From Tumebacillus algifaecis (GTDB lineage: Bacteria > Bacillota > Bacilli > Tumebacillales > Tumebacillaceae): DNA of 64,000 nt. A program made the position numbers and the translations under genes. Where the stretch lies: positions 402,001 through 466,000 of the forward strand of contig NZ_CP022657.1 of NCBI RefSeq assembly GCF_002243515.1, given 5' to 3'. This document shows, piece after piece, positions 35,127-43,525 of the stretch (position 1 is the first letter of the stretch; every line of letters starts with the position of its first letter). The notes under the pieces were generated by a model. It was not told where the DNA came from. It did no database searches and worked only from the letters and a program-made list of their open reading frames with translations.

Positions 35127-35855
35127 ATGGTCAACATTTTAGGAGTACCTTTTTCTACACTCTCATTTGAAGAGACTACCGCCGTATTAAAGACGGCGAT
35201 GAATAACGGGGAATCGCCACGTCATATCATCACAGCCAATCCGGAGATCGTCATGATCGCGCAGGAAAATGAGACGGTGATGCGCCTGTTGCACGAGGCG
35301 GACATGGTGACCCCAGACGGCATCGGCGCAGTCTGGGCGTCGCAGTATTACGGAACGAAGCTCAAAGACCGCGTCACTGGCGCCGAGCTGTCTGAAGCCC
35401 TGATCGAACATGCGGCTGCACACGGCTTGGGCGTCTTTTTGCTGGGTGCGGCTCCCGAGTCGAACCGACTGGCGGTGGCCAATTTGCAAAGCAAATACAA
35501 GGGGCTGCGCGTCGCCGGACGCGATGGCTATTTTCAAGCGGAGGAAATGGCCGACGTGCTCCGCAGTGTGCAAGCGTTCGGCCCGTCCTTGTTGCTCGTA
35601 GGGCTTGGCATGCCGAGGCAGGAATTGTTCATCTCACAACACAAACAGGAACTCGGCGCGTCGGTGCAGATCGGCATCGGCGGGGTGATCGACATTTTTG
35701 CAGGGACGGTCAAGCGGGCGCCGAAACTGTGGCAAAACATGCGCTTGGAGTGGCTGTATCGACTGTTGTCGCAACCGAGCCGTTGGCGGAGACAGTTGGT
35801 TTTGCCGAAGTTTGTGATCACCGTTTTGACCGATAAAAAGCGCGGAAATCGCTAG
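35127..35855 (+). CDS. TagA/WecG family N-acetylmannosaminyltransferase
   Basis: A 242-residue GT26 enzyme. Family motifs are TANPEIVMIAQEN (about 33), DGIGAVWASQYYG (about 65, with the catalytic Asp), RVTGAEL (about 83), FLLGAAPESN and GLGMPRQELFI (about 156). GT26 enzymes add ManNAc or a ManNAcA sugar to the lipid-linked GlcNAc that starts wall teichoic acid or secondary wall polymer. It lies between two LCP ligases that would attach the finished polymer. C-terminal basic residues suggest peripheral membrane binding. Confidence 0.92.
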   Translation: MVNILGVPFSTLSFEETTAVLKTAMNNGESPRHIITANPEIVMIAQENETVMRLLHEADMVTPDGIGAVWASQYYGTKLKDRVTGAELSEALIEHAAAHGLGVFLLGAAPESNRLAVANLQSKYKGLRVAGRDGYFQAEEMADVLRSVQAFGPSLLLVGLGMPRQELFISQHKQELGASVQIGIGGVIDIFAGTVKRAPKLWQNMRLEWLYRLLSQPSRWRRQLVLPKFVITVLTDKKRGNR

Positions 35856-35943
35856 AAATGGGACTATGGTATGGCAGGAAAAGGTATGTTTTTTGTCGAA
35901 GTGAGTCGCTAAAGATTGAGTAGTGGATGGAGGACTCGCAAAG

Positions 35944-36447
35944 ATGAAAAGACGCATCGCCTTTTTTGGCACCATGGCTCTGACGCTCGCAGTTGGGGTG
36001 ATGATCGGTCAGATCGGCAAGGCTGATTCCGGCTCAACACCCGGTTCTGCAGAGGACCCGATCGTCACGAAAAGCTATGTCGATTCGAAGATCGCAAGCC
36101 TTGGTTCCGGAGGTGGCAACCCAGGCGGCGGCACCCCAGGTGGAAATCCGGGTGGCAGCACGACTCCGATCTCAGGGGTCGATACGTTTAAGGTCATTCA
36201 ATTGAAGACGGGCCAGACGCTGAAAGGCGGCGAAGGCACCGAGATCATCGTTCGTTCGGGAAGTGTGACGGCGATCGCTTCATCTTCGGGCGGTCTGTCT
36301 GACGTTTCCAACAGTGCAGACTTGGCGGAAGGTGCACAAGTGCCGGCCAATCACCTGATTCTCGTTCCGCGCGCTGACGGGCGTGGAATCAAAGCGGTGG
36401 CGAACGATCCGTACATCATGGTGCGCGGTACATACACCATTCAATAA
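35944..36447 (+). CDS. Secreted protein of unknown function
   Basis: A 167-residue exported protein, start at 35944 after GGATGGAGG. Signal peptide or anchor 1-28 (IAFFGTMALTLAVGVMIG). A Gly/Pro/Asn-rich linker (about 54-76) leads to a C-terminal domain (80-167) with FKVIQLKTGQTLKGGEGTE and HLILVPRADGRGIKA, which recalls conserved hypothetical proteins of sporulating Firmicutes. I know no function. It sits between the TagA-like gene and a second LCP gene, so a cell-wall role is plausible. Confidence 0.65.
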   Translation: MKRRIAFFGTMALTLAVGVMIGQIGKADSGSTPGSAEDPIVTKSYVDSKIASLGSGGGNPGGGTPGGNPGGSTTPISGVDTFKVIQLKTGQTLKGGEGTEIIVRSGSVTAIASSSGGLSDVSNSADLAEGAQVPANHLILVPRADGRGIKAVANDPYIMVRGTYTIQ

Positions 36448-36456
36448 AGCAGACCG

Positions 36457-36488
36457 AGGCACTGTGAGACGTTCGCAGTGCCTGTTTT
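36457..36488 (+). terminator. Terminator after secreted protein gene
   Basis: AGGCACTG and CAGTGCCT pair, followed by GTTTT. Confidence 0.65.
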
Positions 36489-36524
36489 GTCAGAAAGTGC
36501 AAAGGGTCAAAGGGGTTGTGTAGC

Positions 36525-37457
36525 ATGGCCTATCAAGGCAAATCCTACAGCAAACAAGTAAAGGAACAGCCAAAGCCGAAAAAGAAGCTGCGCATCGGAC
36601 GCTTCTTGCTGATCTTGACGGCGTTTTTGGTCGTGATGAGCCTGACTGGGCTCGCTGGGTATGGTTTCTTTTTAGAGCGCAAAGTGGTCGAACGGGCTAA
36701 CGCAACGACTCCGTTGCCCGAAGACGGTCCGGTCAACGTGCTCTTGATCGGCGTGGACCGCGATCCCGATTCAACGGAAGAATTGCGGAAGCTCGGCATG
36801 AACACCGACACGCTGATCGTGGCGCATCTCGATCCGACGCAGAAGCAGGCGACTTTGCTCTCCATTCCGCGCGACACGCGGGTGCAGCTGCCGACGGGGA
36901 TGGAGAAGATCAACGCCGCCTACGCGGTCGGCGGGATGGACCGCCTGAAGCAGACGGTGAAGGAGTTGACCGGACTTGGGATCGACCGCTATGTGATGAT
37001 CGACTTTAAAGGCTTTGCACAGGCGATCGATGCGGTCGGGGGCGTGGAGTTTGAAGTGGACAAACCACTGTTCGATCCGGAAGGCACCGTCCAGCTACAG
37101 CCGGGCAAGCAGGTGTTGAACGGCAAACAGGCGCTGACAGCGGTGCGTTTCCGTCATGAGCAGATGGGTGACATCGCCCGCGTGGAACGCCAACAGCGAT
37201 TTGTGGAAGCGTATCTGAGCAAAATTCAGAGCACGAGCGTGGTGGACTGGATGAACTCCCTGCGCAAGATGAGCGCATCGATGCGCACCGATATGTCGAT
37301 CTCCGAGATGGGGCGACTGGCGACGACGCTGCAAGGAGAAGAGGCAAGTTTTGTGACACATACGGTGCCGGGCACGTTTCTCGAAGTGTATGGAATCTCC
37401 TATTGGAAGGCAGATCCGGAGAAGTTGAGAGAGATTGTCTCACAGATGAAAAACTAG
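36525..37457 (+). CDS. Second LytR-CpsA-Psr (LCP) family ligase
   Basis: A 310-residue protein with a Lys-rich cytoplasmic tail (1-25), a membrane helix (about 28-50) and an LCP domain (about 72-225): NVLLIGVDRDPDSTEELRK, MNTDTLIVAHLD, LLSIPRDTRVQL, INAAYAVGG and RFRHEQMGDIARVERQQ, with the conserved Arg and Asp residues present. Start 36525 is nine bases after AAAGGGG. Function as the LCP at 34023; two paralogs in one region may handle different polymers or act redundantly. Confidence 0.88.
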   Translation: MAYQGKSYSKQVKEQPKPKKKLRIGRFLLILTAFLVVMSLTGLAGYGFFLERKVVERANATTPLPEDGPVNVLLIGVDRDPDSTEELRKLGMNTDTLIVAHLDPTQKQATLLSIPRDTRVQLPTGMEKINAAYAVGGMDRLKQTVKELTGLGIDRYVMIDFKGFAQAIDAVGGVEFEVDKPLFDPEGTVQLQPGKQVLNGKQALTAVRFRHEQMGDIARVERQQRFVEAYLSKIQSTSVVDWMNSLRKMSASMRTDMSISEMGRLATTLQGEEASFVTHTVPGTFLEVYGISYWKADPEKLREIVSQMKN

Positions 37458-37566
37458 AAGCGGTGACAACCTTTTGATAGGGTAGGCAAGCAAGGAAGGG
37501 TACAAAATAGACGTACCGGGCGAAATGCTAGATTCGCTCAACTCTTCCTTGGAGGTGCATGTTCCA

Positions 37567-37815
37567 ATGGCACTTGGCAGTGGACGCAGAAACAAAAGGC
37601 AACTGATTCCGCAAGCTCACCAAGCGCTCGATGACATGAAGTACGAGATCGCGGCCGAAATGGGTCTGCCGGTGTACCAAGGCAGCGAAGACTATTGGGG
37701 CAACATCACAACCCGAGACGCCGGGGCGGTCGGCGGTCATATGGTTCGCAAGATGGTCGCATACTCGCAAGCGATGATGGCGGGGCAAGAACCGGGCGCG
37801 AACCACAACGAAAGT
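37567..37815 (+). CDS. Alpha/beta-type small acid-soluble spore protein
   Basis: An 83-residue DNA-binding spore protein. The start at 37567 (MALGSGRRNKRQLIPQA) follows GGAGG; an in-frame ATG at 37525 is less likely. Family features: KYEIAAEMGLPVYQGSEDYWG, where the Glu-Ile and Glu-Met positions match the germination protease region, and the second conserved block RDAGAVGGHMVRKMV (usually NGSVGGEMVKRMV). It coats spore DNA and protects it from UV. Expression under SigG is expected; I see no convincing SigG boxes. Confidence 0.88.
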
Positions 37816-37932
37816 TAAGGATTTTCAATAAAATAGTTCCTTAAATGAAAGCTCCGGAGTGATCCGGAGCTAATTCATTGAATTCTAGGCGGTTTAATCG
37901 GAATGAAATCTTTGTGGTATATTCGGAAGTCA

Positions 37933-37961
37933 TTGACACATACTATGAAATACAGTAAGAT
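37933..37961 (+). promoter_or_regulatory. SigA promoter upstream of metK
   Basis: A consensus TTGACA (37933-37938), 17-bp spacer and TAAGAT (37956-37961). The spacer and -10 lie inside the first copy of a duplicated 22-bp segment. The leader would be about 140 nt. I see no S-box, SMK or SAM-II elements. Confidence 0.65.
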
Positions 37962-38027
37962 GTGCTTCATACTATGAAATACAGTAAGAAGTAACTTGTT
38001 TCATTGTAAGAAGTAACTTGTTTCATT
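37939..38027 (+). repeat. Two overlapping 22-bp direct duplications before metK
   Basis: A 22-bp segment at 37939-37960 recurs exactly at 37968-37989 (starting CATACTATGAAATACAG). A different 22-bp segment at 37984-38005 is repeated exactly in tandem at 38006-38027 (starting GTAAGAAGTAACTTG). Together they stretch the metK leader by about 51 bp and copy the -10 region. Recent slippage duplications are the simplest origin. Confidence 0.9.
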
Positions 38028-38105
38028 GTCCCAATAAATATCCTACGAGATACCAGAGCATCCAATGCTTGGTGTCCCGAATACATAATGGGGAGGTACA
38101 GAAAA

Positions 38106-39299
38106 ATGGCAAAGCGTTACCTGTTTACCTCGGAGTCTGTCACCGAGGGCCATCCGGATAAGATCTGCGACCAGATCTCCGACTCCGTGCTTGATGCGAT
38201 CTTCGCGAAAGATCCGAATGCACGCGTAGCATGTGAAACGTCTGTCACCACCGGTCTCGTGCTCGTAGCGGGCGAGATCACCACGTCCACCTATGTGGAC
38301 ATTCCGAAAATCGTTCGTGAGACGATCCGTGAGATCGGCTACACCCGTGCGAAGTACGGCTTCGATGCGGAAACTTGTGCAGTTCTGACCTCGATCGACG
38401 AGCAGTCTGCAGACATCGCGGCTGGCGTTGACCAAGCGCTGGAAGCGCGCGAAGGTCAAATGACCGATGCGGAGATCGAAGCGATCGGCGCAGGCGACCA
38501 AGGTCTGATGTTCGGCTTCGCTGTAAACGAGACCGAAGAGCTGATGCCGCTGCCGATCTCGCTGGCGCACAAACTGTCGCGTCGCCTGACGGAAGTTCGC
38601 AAGAATGGCACTCTGCCGTATCTGCGCCCGGATGGCAAAACTCAGGTGACGGTGGAGTACGAAGGCGACAAGCCGGTACGCATCGACACGATCGTCATTT
38701 CGACGCAACATGCTGAAGAGATTACGCTTGAGCAGATCAAGAATGATCTGCATGAGCATGTGATCCTTCCGGTTCTGCCGACCGACCTGGCGCACGAATC
38801 GACCAAGTATTTCATCAACCCGACTGGCCGTTTCGTCATCGGCGGCCCGCAAGGTGACGCTGGTCTGACCGGCCGCAAGATCATCGTCGATACATACGGT
38901 GGTTACGCTCGCCATGGCGGCGGCGCGTTCTCCGGCAAAGATCCGACGAAAGTGGACCGCTCCGCAGCATATGCAGCTCGTTACGTGGCGAAGAACATCG
39001 TCGCAGCGGGTCTGGCAGACAAATGCGAAGTGCAACTGGCGTACGCGATCGGGGTTGCACGCCCTGTTTCCGTCATGGTGGATACGTTTGGCACTGGTAA
39101 AGTTGCAGATGAGAAGATCGTCGAACTGATTGAAGCGAACTTTGACCTGCGTCCGGCGGGTATCATCCGCGAGCTCGACCTGCGTCGTCCGATCTACCGT
39201 CAAACCGCAGCGTACGGTCACTTTGGCCGCACCGACATCGACCTCCCTTGGGAGCGCACCGATAAAGTAGACATTCTGCGCCAAGGCGCGGGCCTGTAA
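38106..39299 (+). CDS. metK: S-adenosylmethionine synthetase
   Basis: A 397-residue cytoplasmic enzyme forming S-adenosylmethionine from methionine and ATP. Start 38106 follows GGGGAGGT. Signatures: [20 protein letters not shown] (about 10-29), [12 protein letters not shown] (about 122), [18 protein letters not shown] (about 278) and a final LPWERTDK. Full length with no changes in the active-site motifs. A bulged hairpin in the leader (about 38048-38075) precedes the ribosome site. It is monocistronic with its own promoter and terminator. Confidence 0.97.
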   Translation: MAKRYLFTSESVTEGHPDKICDQISDSVLDAIFAKDPNARVACETSVTTGLVLVAGEITTSTYVDIPKIVRETIREIGYTRAKYGFDAETCAVLTSIDEQSADIAAGVDQALEAREGQMTDAEIEAIGAGDQGLMFGFAVNETEELMPLPISLAHKLSRRLTEVRKNGTLPYLRPDGKTQVTVEYEGDKPVRIDTIVISTQHAEEITLEQIKNDLHEHVILPVLPTDLAHESTKYFINPTGRFVIGGPQGDAGLTGRKIIVDTYGGYARHGGGAFSGKDPTKVDRSAAYAARYVAKNIVAAGLADKCEVQLAYAIGVARPVSVMVDTFGTGKVADEKIVELIEANFDLRPAGIIRELDLRRPIYRQTAAYGHFGRTDIDLPWERTDKVDILRQGAGL

Positions 39300-39313
39300 T
39301 TTCATAAACAAAA

Positions 39314-39346
39314 GGCACGCTGTCACTTTGACAGCGTGCCATTTTT
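39314..39346 (+). terminator. Terminator of metK
   Basis: Perfect 12-bp stem, GGCACGCTGTCA with TGACAGCGTGCC, loop ctt, followed by five Ts. Confidence 0.9.
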
Positions 39347-39432
39347 CTGAAGCAAAGCCGGATGCAATGCGCAAGCCATAGATCAAAGCGCGTGCAGGAT
39401 TTGACGACAGCTTGGTGACGAGCGCACCGCGC

Positions 39433-39606
39433 TTACTGCTTATCCTCTGGGCGCTTTTTTCTGCGGGCGATGATTTTGCGCTCAACATGTTCGGGCAGGG
39501 ATACAATGCCCGTGCCGTTGCAGCGGGTGCAGATGACTTGCATGGGAAGGGGCATCGGACTGGTGATTTTGCCCCTCCCTTTGCAGTTGCGGCAGGTCTT
39601 TCTCAA
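39433..39606 (-). CDS. Small DnaJ-like zinc-ribbon protein
   Basis: A 57-residue protein, TTG start, with AGGAGG seven bases upstream. It has two DnaJ-type metal knuckles, CRNCKGRG (5-12) and CTRCNGTG (26-33), and a basic tail (RKIIARRKKRPE). It resembles YuiA-like small proteins of Bacillus. It starts 12 bp after the YitT-family gene stop, so the two form an operon. Probably binds one zinc ion; function unknown. Confidence 0.75.
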   Translation of the reverse strand: MRKTCRNCKGRGKITSPMPLPMQVICTRCNGTGIVSLPEHVERKIIARRKKRPEDKQ

Positions 39607-39617
39607 AGCAGAACCTC

Positions 39618-40508
39618 CTAGTGGATGTCTTTCTTTTTGAAACGACCGCCGCGGACTTCGGCGATGGAACCGATGGCGAGGAACGCTTGGTCGTCGATTT
39701 CTTCAACGATCAGCTTTAATTTCGCTTCCTCAAGACGTGTCACGACACAGAAGATGACTTTTTTATCATCCCCCGTGTAACCGCCTTCACCGTTGAGATA
39801 GGTGACACCACGGCCCAGACGAGCTTGCAGCACATTGCCGATCTCACGGTGACGGTCGGAGATGATCCAGACCGACTTGGACTCTTGGAACCCTTCGATC
39901 GTCAGGTCGATCATCTTAAAGGCAATGTAGTAGGCGATCAGCGAGTACATCGCATGATCCCAACCAAACACAAAACCAGCACTGGCCAGGATGAAGAAGT
40001 TCATGAACATGACGATCTCACCGACAGAAAATGGCGTCTTTTTGTTAAACAAGATCGCCACAATCTCCGTGCCGTCCAGCGACCCGCCATAGCGGATGAC
40101 CATCCCCACGCCAATCCCGAGGATAATCCCGCCAAACACGGATGCCAACAGCGGGTCGGTCGTCAGCTCACTCACATTATGCAGAAGCGACGTGCCGATC
40201 GACATGACAAGAACACCAAGCAAAGTTGAAAGAGCGAACGTTTTCCCGATCTGTTTATACCCGATGATCAAAAATGGTAAGTTTAAGACCAACAAAAACA
40301 GACCGATGCTGAGACCTGACAGGTGTGACGCAATGATCGAAAGACCGACAATACCGCCGTCGATGATCCGATTGGGCACCAAAAAGATTTCCAAGCCAAC
40401 CGACACCAGCGAAGCCCCTAAGATAATAAAGAACACGCGTTTTAGGATCTTCGCCAGCGACGGTTTAGCATGGCTGACAGGTTGGAAGTTCACTTGTAAG
40501 TTATCCAT
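39618..40508 (-). CDS. YitT family membrane protein (DUF161/DUF2179)
   Basis: A 296-residue protein. Residues about 25-195 contain five to six membrane helices with the repeated glycine-rich pattern of DUF161 (FLVPNRIIDGGIVGLSII; SVFGGIILGIGVGMVIRYGG; SLDGTEIVAILFNKK). The C-terminal cytoplasmic DUF2179 domain (about 215-285) has GRGVTYLNGEGGYTGDDKKV, thought to bind a ligand. Family members are widespread in Firmicutes; transport is suspected and no substrate is established. Confidence 0.88.
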   Translation of the reverse strand: MDNLQVNFQPVSHAKPSLAKILKRVFFIILGASLVSVGLEIFLVPNRIIDGGIVGLSIIASHLSGLSIGLFLLVLNLPFLIIGYKQIGKTFALSTLLGVLVMSIGTSLLHNVSELTTDPLLASVFGGIILGIGVGMVIRYGGSLDGTEIVAILFNKKTPFSVGEIVMFMNFFILASAGFVFGWDHAMYSLIAYYIAFKMIDLTIEGFQESKSVWIISDRHREIGNVLQARLGRGVTYLNGEGGYTGDDKKVIFCVVTRLEEAKLKLIVEEIDDQAFLAIGSIAEVRGGRFKKKDIH

Positions 40509-40571
40509 CTCCCCAACTCCCTTATTAAGTTTTGTATAGTTCTAAGTATACCACACTTCTTTAGTCGGATT

Positions 40572-40606
40572 AAAAAAAGCCGAGAAATTTTCTCGGCTTT
40601 TTTTTT
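40572..40606. terminator. Terminator of XRE/TPR regulator 2
   Basis: AAAAAAAGCCGAGAAA pairs with TTTCTCGGCTTTTTTT; T-runs on both strands. It follows the minus-strand regulator by 14 bp. Confidence 0.85.
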
Positions 40607-40619
40607 GGAATCTGTATGA

Positions 40620-41861
40620 TTATGCAGTAATCAGTGCTTCATAAGAGGTTTGTTGGCATTGTTCCCAATCTTGATACAGCGAGACGGAGATGTTCATCGC
40701 TTCCATCATCCCAACCGAATGTCCGTGCTTTTGGTACAGGTTGAGCGAGAGCGACAGGTGCTGAATCGCATCTTTCACTTCCCGTTTCGAGCGATACAGA
40801 TCGGCCAGCAAGCGATGGCCCCGCGCCAGTTCTAAGTCGTTGGCGGTGAGCAGGGGCAGCGAGTCACGAACCATGCTGATCGCCATATCGACCTCGCCTG
40901 CCAACTGCAACACATAAGCGGTCTCCAACTGAGTCAAGCCGATGTTGTAGCGATCCTCCTGCTTCATATAATGTTCGATGCACTCATCAAAAATCTGCAG
41001 CGCCTCGTCGACCCGTCCATGTTGCTTGGCAAGCAAGACGGCGAGTGAACGTTTCACATCGGTCGCAAGGTCCAGATGGTTCAAGCTTCTGAAGATCGCA
41101 TGCGCACGCTCGGAGCACACCGCCGCCTGATCGAAGTTTTGCGAATCGAGATAGGACAGGGACAAGGTGAGGAACATCTGTCCGAGATCTTCCAGTGATA
41201 CGTGCTCCCTGCGCTCTTCGAACGCCATTTGCAAATATTGCACCGCTTCGTCATAACAGCCCAGGCGGTGATACGTATTGCCAATCGAAGTTAACAGATG
41301 CGCGCGGTCGAACGGATCAACTTCCACGCGGTCGAGCAGATCGTACGCTTTTTTCCAATGATAGAGGGCTAATTGATACTGTGCGGAATGCTCAGCCACT
41401 TCACCGAGGCGCAGATAGACGGTGAACGTTTGCGCAAGGTCGCCGTGCGCTTGGGACAACCGTTCATCGAGCAAATCGATCGCTTCCTCATAGCGGCCTA
41501 ATTCCTGGCAGCATTTTGCCAAGGTCATGTGAAATTCTTCCGCTTCCCCTTGCCCAAAATCCTGCATGCTCTTGAGTAATGTATACGCTTTCGCAAACGA
41601 TCCAGCTGCGATCAGCGCTTTTGCGAGTGTGAAAGAAGAACGCTGACGGATGTTGGTCTCCGTATCGGATACAAAGTATTCGATCGGTTTGTCGAGGCGG
41701 TCGGCCAGTGCGGCCAACACTTTATAAGAAGGGAAAGCTTTGCCATTTTCAATCTGACAGATCATGCTCGACGTGACAATGCCGCGCGCCAGATCGTTTT
41801 GCGTCAAATCGGATTCCTTGCGTGCTTTCTTTATCCGTTCTCCTAGTGAGGAGTTATTCAT
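40620..41861 (-). CDS. XRE/TPR (RRNPP-type) regulator 2
   Basis: A 413-residue paralog of the regulator at 25310. The XRE domain (about 7-62) reads LTQNDLARGIVTSSMICQIE, and TPR-like repeats fill the rest (for example RYEEAIDLLDERLSQAHGDL, CYDEAVQYLQMAFEERREH, EVKDAIQHLSLSLNLYQKHG). Unlike regulator 1, no pro-peptide gene follows: a terminator begins 14 bp after the stop. GGGAGGATACCTCG precedes the ATG. It may respond to a peptide encoded elsewhere or may have lost peptide control. Confidence 0.85.
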   Translation of the reverse strand: MNNSSLGERIKKARKESDLTQNDLARGIVTSSMICQIENGKAFPSYKVLAALADRLDKPIEYFVSDTETNIRQRSSFTLAKALIAAGSFAKAYTLLKSMQDFGQGEAEEFHMTLAKCCQELGRYEEAIDLLDERLSQAHGDLAQTFTVYLRLGEVAEHSAQYQLALYHWKKAYDLLDRVEVDPFDRAHLLTSIGNTYHRLGCYDEAVQYLQMAFEERREHVSLEDLGQMFLTLSLSYLDSQNFDQAAVCSERAHAIFRSLNHLDLATDVKRSLAVLLAKQHGRVDEALQIFDECIEHYMKQEDRYNIGLTQLETAYVLQLAGEVDMAISMVRDSLPLLTANDLELARGHRLLADLYRSKREVKDAIQHLSLSLNLYQKHGHSVGMMEAMNISVSLYQDWEQCQQTSYEALITA

Positions 41862-41911
41862 CGAGGTATCCTCCCTTAATTCAAATTAGCACGAGTAAGA
41901 ACTTTATATTT

Positions 41912-41940
41912 ATCGTAACAATATGATAATTTATAATCAA
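41912..41940 (-). promoter_or_regulatory. Promoter of regulator 2 with shared motif
   Basis: On the minus strand TTGATT and TACGAT are 17 bp apart. The -10 overlaps TTTATCGTAA (plus strand, 41909-41918), also present before regulator 1 but there in opposite orientation to its gene. Confidence 0.45.
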
Positions 41941-41942
41941 AA

Positions 41943-42328
41943 CGAACAGTCCTACCCCTTAGCGGGTGGGGCTTCTCGCGCTAGGATTCGCATTTGTTTT
42001 CTTCCATTTTGATAGTCATTTTACGATATTAGAGAAAAATTAGTAGGAATTTGTCGAAACCTACAGCCAAAAATACGGATGAAGTCGATTGAATATTCCT
42101 CAAATTGATTTTGTGTGATTTTTTCATTTCTCCCCCAGAAAAATAGACCGAACTTCGTAAGCTATGATATATCACCCTTACCCCATTGCACTGGGGGCGC
42201 AGTCCTACCCAACTGCGCCCCCTTTTCTATATCTATCGACAAAATATCTGCCGTGCAGGAAAATAAGTATGTGCATGGAATTTATAAAAGATCACCTAAT
42301 GAGTATGTAAGTTCAGGGGGTTGTCTCG
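41943..42328. other. Intergenic region with two GC hairpins
   Basis: No protein gene is supported here. A hairpin (CCTACCC with GGGTGGG, 41951-41970) followed by GCTTCTCGCG resembles, on the minus strand, the 3' end hairpins of IS200/IS605-type elements, but no transposase is present. A second, terminator-like hairpin lies at 42193-42227. The rest is AT-rich and includes TATGATAT at about 42163. Confidence 0.4.
42193..42227 (+). terminator. Terminator-like hairpin without upstream gene
   Basis: GGGGGCGCAGT (42193-42203) pairs perfectly with ACTGCGCCCCC (42212-42222), then TTTT. No plus-strand gene precedes it, so it would end a short untranslated RNA or attenuate the degS leader. Confidence 0.6.
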
Positions 42329-43525
42329 TTGACGAATGATATCGACAGCAAAATTCTCGATCAAGCGATTCAGGGAGCTCTGCTGGCGATCGAGGAAGGG
42401 AAGCATCAGGTCTTTGAGATCGCAGAGAGCGCACGTAAGGAGTACGAAATGCTACGTGATGAATCGGCGATCGTGCAAAGACAAGTGCACGAGACAATAC
42501 AGGAGGTTGACCGCTTGGAGGGGAGTTACCGCCATGCCCGCCGCAAACTGGTGGAGGTCAGCCAGGACTTTGGAAAATATACAGAATCGGCGTTCAAAGC
42601 TTCCTATGATGACGCACATGTCTTGCAAGCACAGTTGCTCGTCACCCGTGAACGGGAAGAGGCTTTGCGCATCCGCCGCGACGATCTTGAGCGCAGGTTG
42701 CGCATTTTAGAAGCGACCATCGCCAAAGCGGAAAGCCTTGTCACGCAGCTTTCCATCGCGTTTTCCTACCTGTCGGGCGATCTGCAAAACATCGGCGACG
42801 CTCTAAAGAGCGCCGAACAGCGACAGTATCTCGGTATGCGCGTGATCCAAGCGCAGGAAGAGGAGCGCAAGCGCGTGGCAAGGGAGATTCACGACGGCCC
42901 CGCACAGATGATGGCCAACGTGGTGCTGCGAGCTGAAATTTGTGAGCGGATGCTCGACCGCCATGTGGACAAGGTGCGCGGGGAATTGCGCGAATTAAAA
43001 GAGATGGTGCGAGCGTCCTTGTCGGAGGTGCGCCAGATCATTTTCGATCTTCGCCCGATGGCGTTGGATGATTTGGGCCTCGTCCCTACGTTGCGCCGCT
43101 ACCTCGCCGATTTTCAGGACAAGCATAAGGTGATCACAGAATTGAAAGTATTCGGGCGCGAGCGCCGGTTGCACACTTCTTTGGAAGTAGCCGTGTTCAG
43201 GTCGGTGCAAGAAGCGCTAAACAACATTTCCAAACATGCACGAGCTCATGTAACCAACGTAAAATTGGAGATTTCTGAGAAACAAATCATCGTCCATATA
43301 GAAGATGACGGCGTCGGATTTTCGGTCGAGGAGACGCTGCAAAGCCGGGTGGAAGGCCATTTTGGTCTGCTGGGCATTCGGGAGCGCATTCAATTGCTCG
43401 ATGGAAAAGTGGAGATTAAATCCTTCCCGTTTAAAGGTACCGCGTACACATCACGCTACCGATCACAGAATAAGGGAGGCGATCGCTTTGGAGCAAGAAA
43501 AGATCAAATTATTTTTGGCAGATGA
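42329..43525 (+). CDS. degS: Sensor histidine kinase DegS
   Basis: A 398-residue cytoplasmic kinase, TTG start after CAGGGGG. Residues 1-175 are largely coiled coil (REREEALRIRRDDLERRL, the DegS sensor region). His188 in REIHDGPAQ is the HisKA_3 phosphorylation site, with an HATPase_c domain at about 280-375 (SVQEALNNISKHA; EDDGVGFSVEE; GHFGLLGIRERI). The last 12 codons overlap degU. DegS controls degradative enzymes, motility and biofilm through DegU. No membrane segment is seen, consistent with DegS. Confidence 0.92.
   Translation: MTNDIDSKILDQAIQGALLAIEEGKHQVFEIAESARKEYEMLRDESAIVQRQVHETIQEVDRLEGSYRHARRKLVEVSQDFGKYTESAFKASYDDAHVLQAQLLVTREREEALRIRRDDLERRLRILEATIAKAESLVTQLSIAFSYLSGDLQNIGDALKSAEQRQYLGMRVIQAQEEERKRVAREIHDGPAQMMANVVLRAEICERMLDRHVDKVRGELRELKEMVRASLSEVRQIIFDLRPMALDDLGLVPTLRRYLADFQDKHKVITELKVFGRERRLHTSLEVAVFRSVQEALNNISKHARAHVTNVKLEISEKQIIVHIEDDGVGFSVEETLQSRVEGHFGLLGIRERIQLLDGKVEIKSFPFKGTAYTSRYRSQNKGGDRFGARKDQIIFGR

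Noticed and set aside
37816-38105. SAM riboswitch before metK
   Set aside because: The S-box core, with its kink-turn and pseudoknot arms, is not present; only a promoter, repeats and a bulged hairpin are seen.
38043-39506. 487-codon antisense frame over metK
   Set aside because: metK on the other strand is certain; the antisense product is arginine- and histidine-rich shadow sequence.
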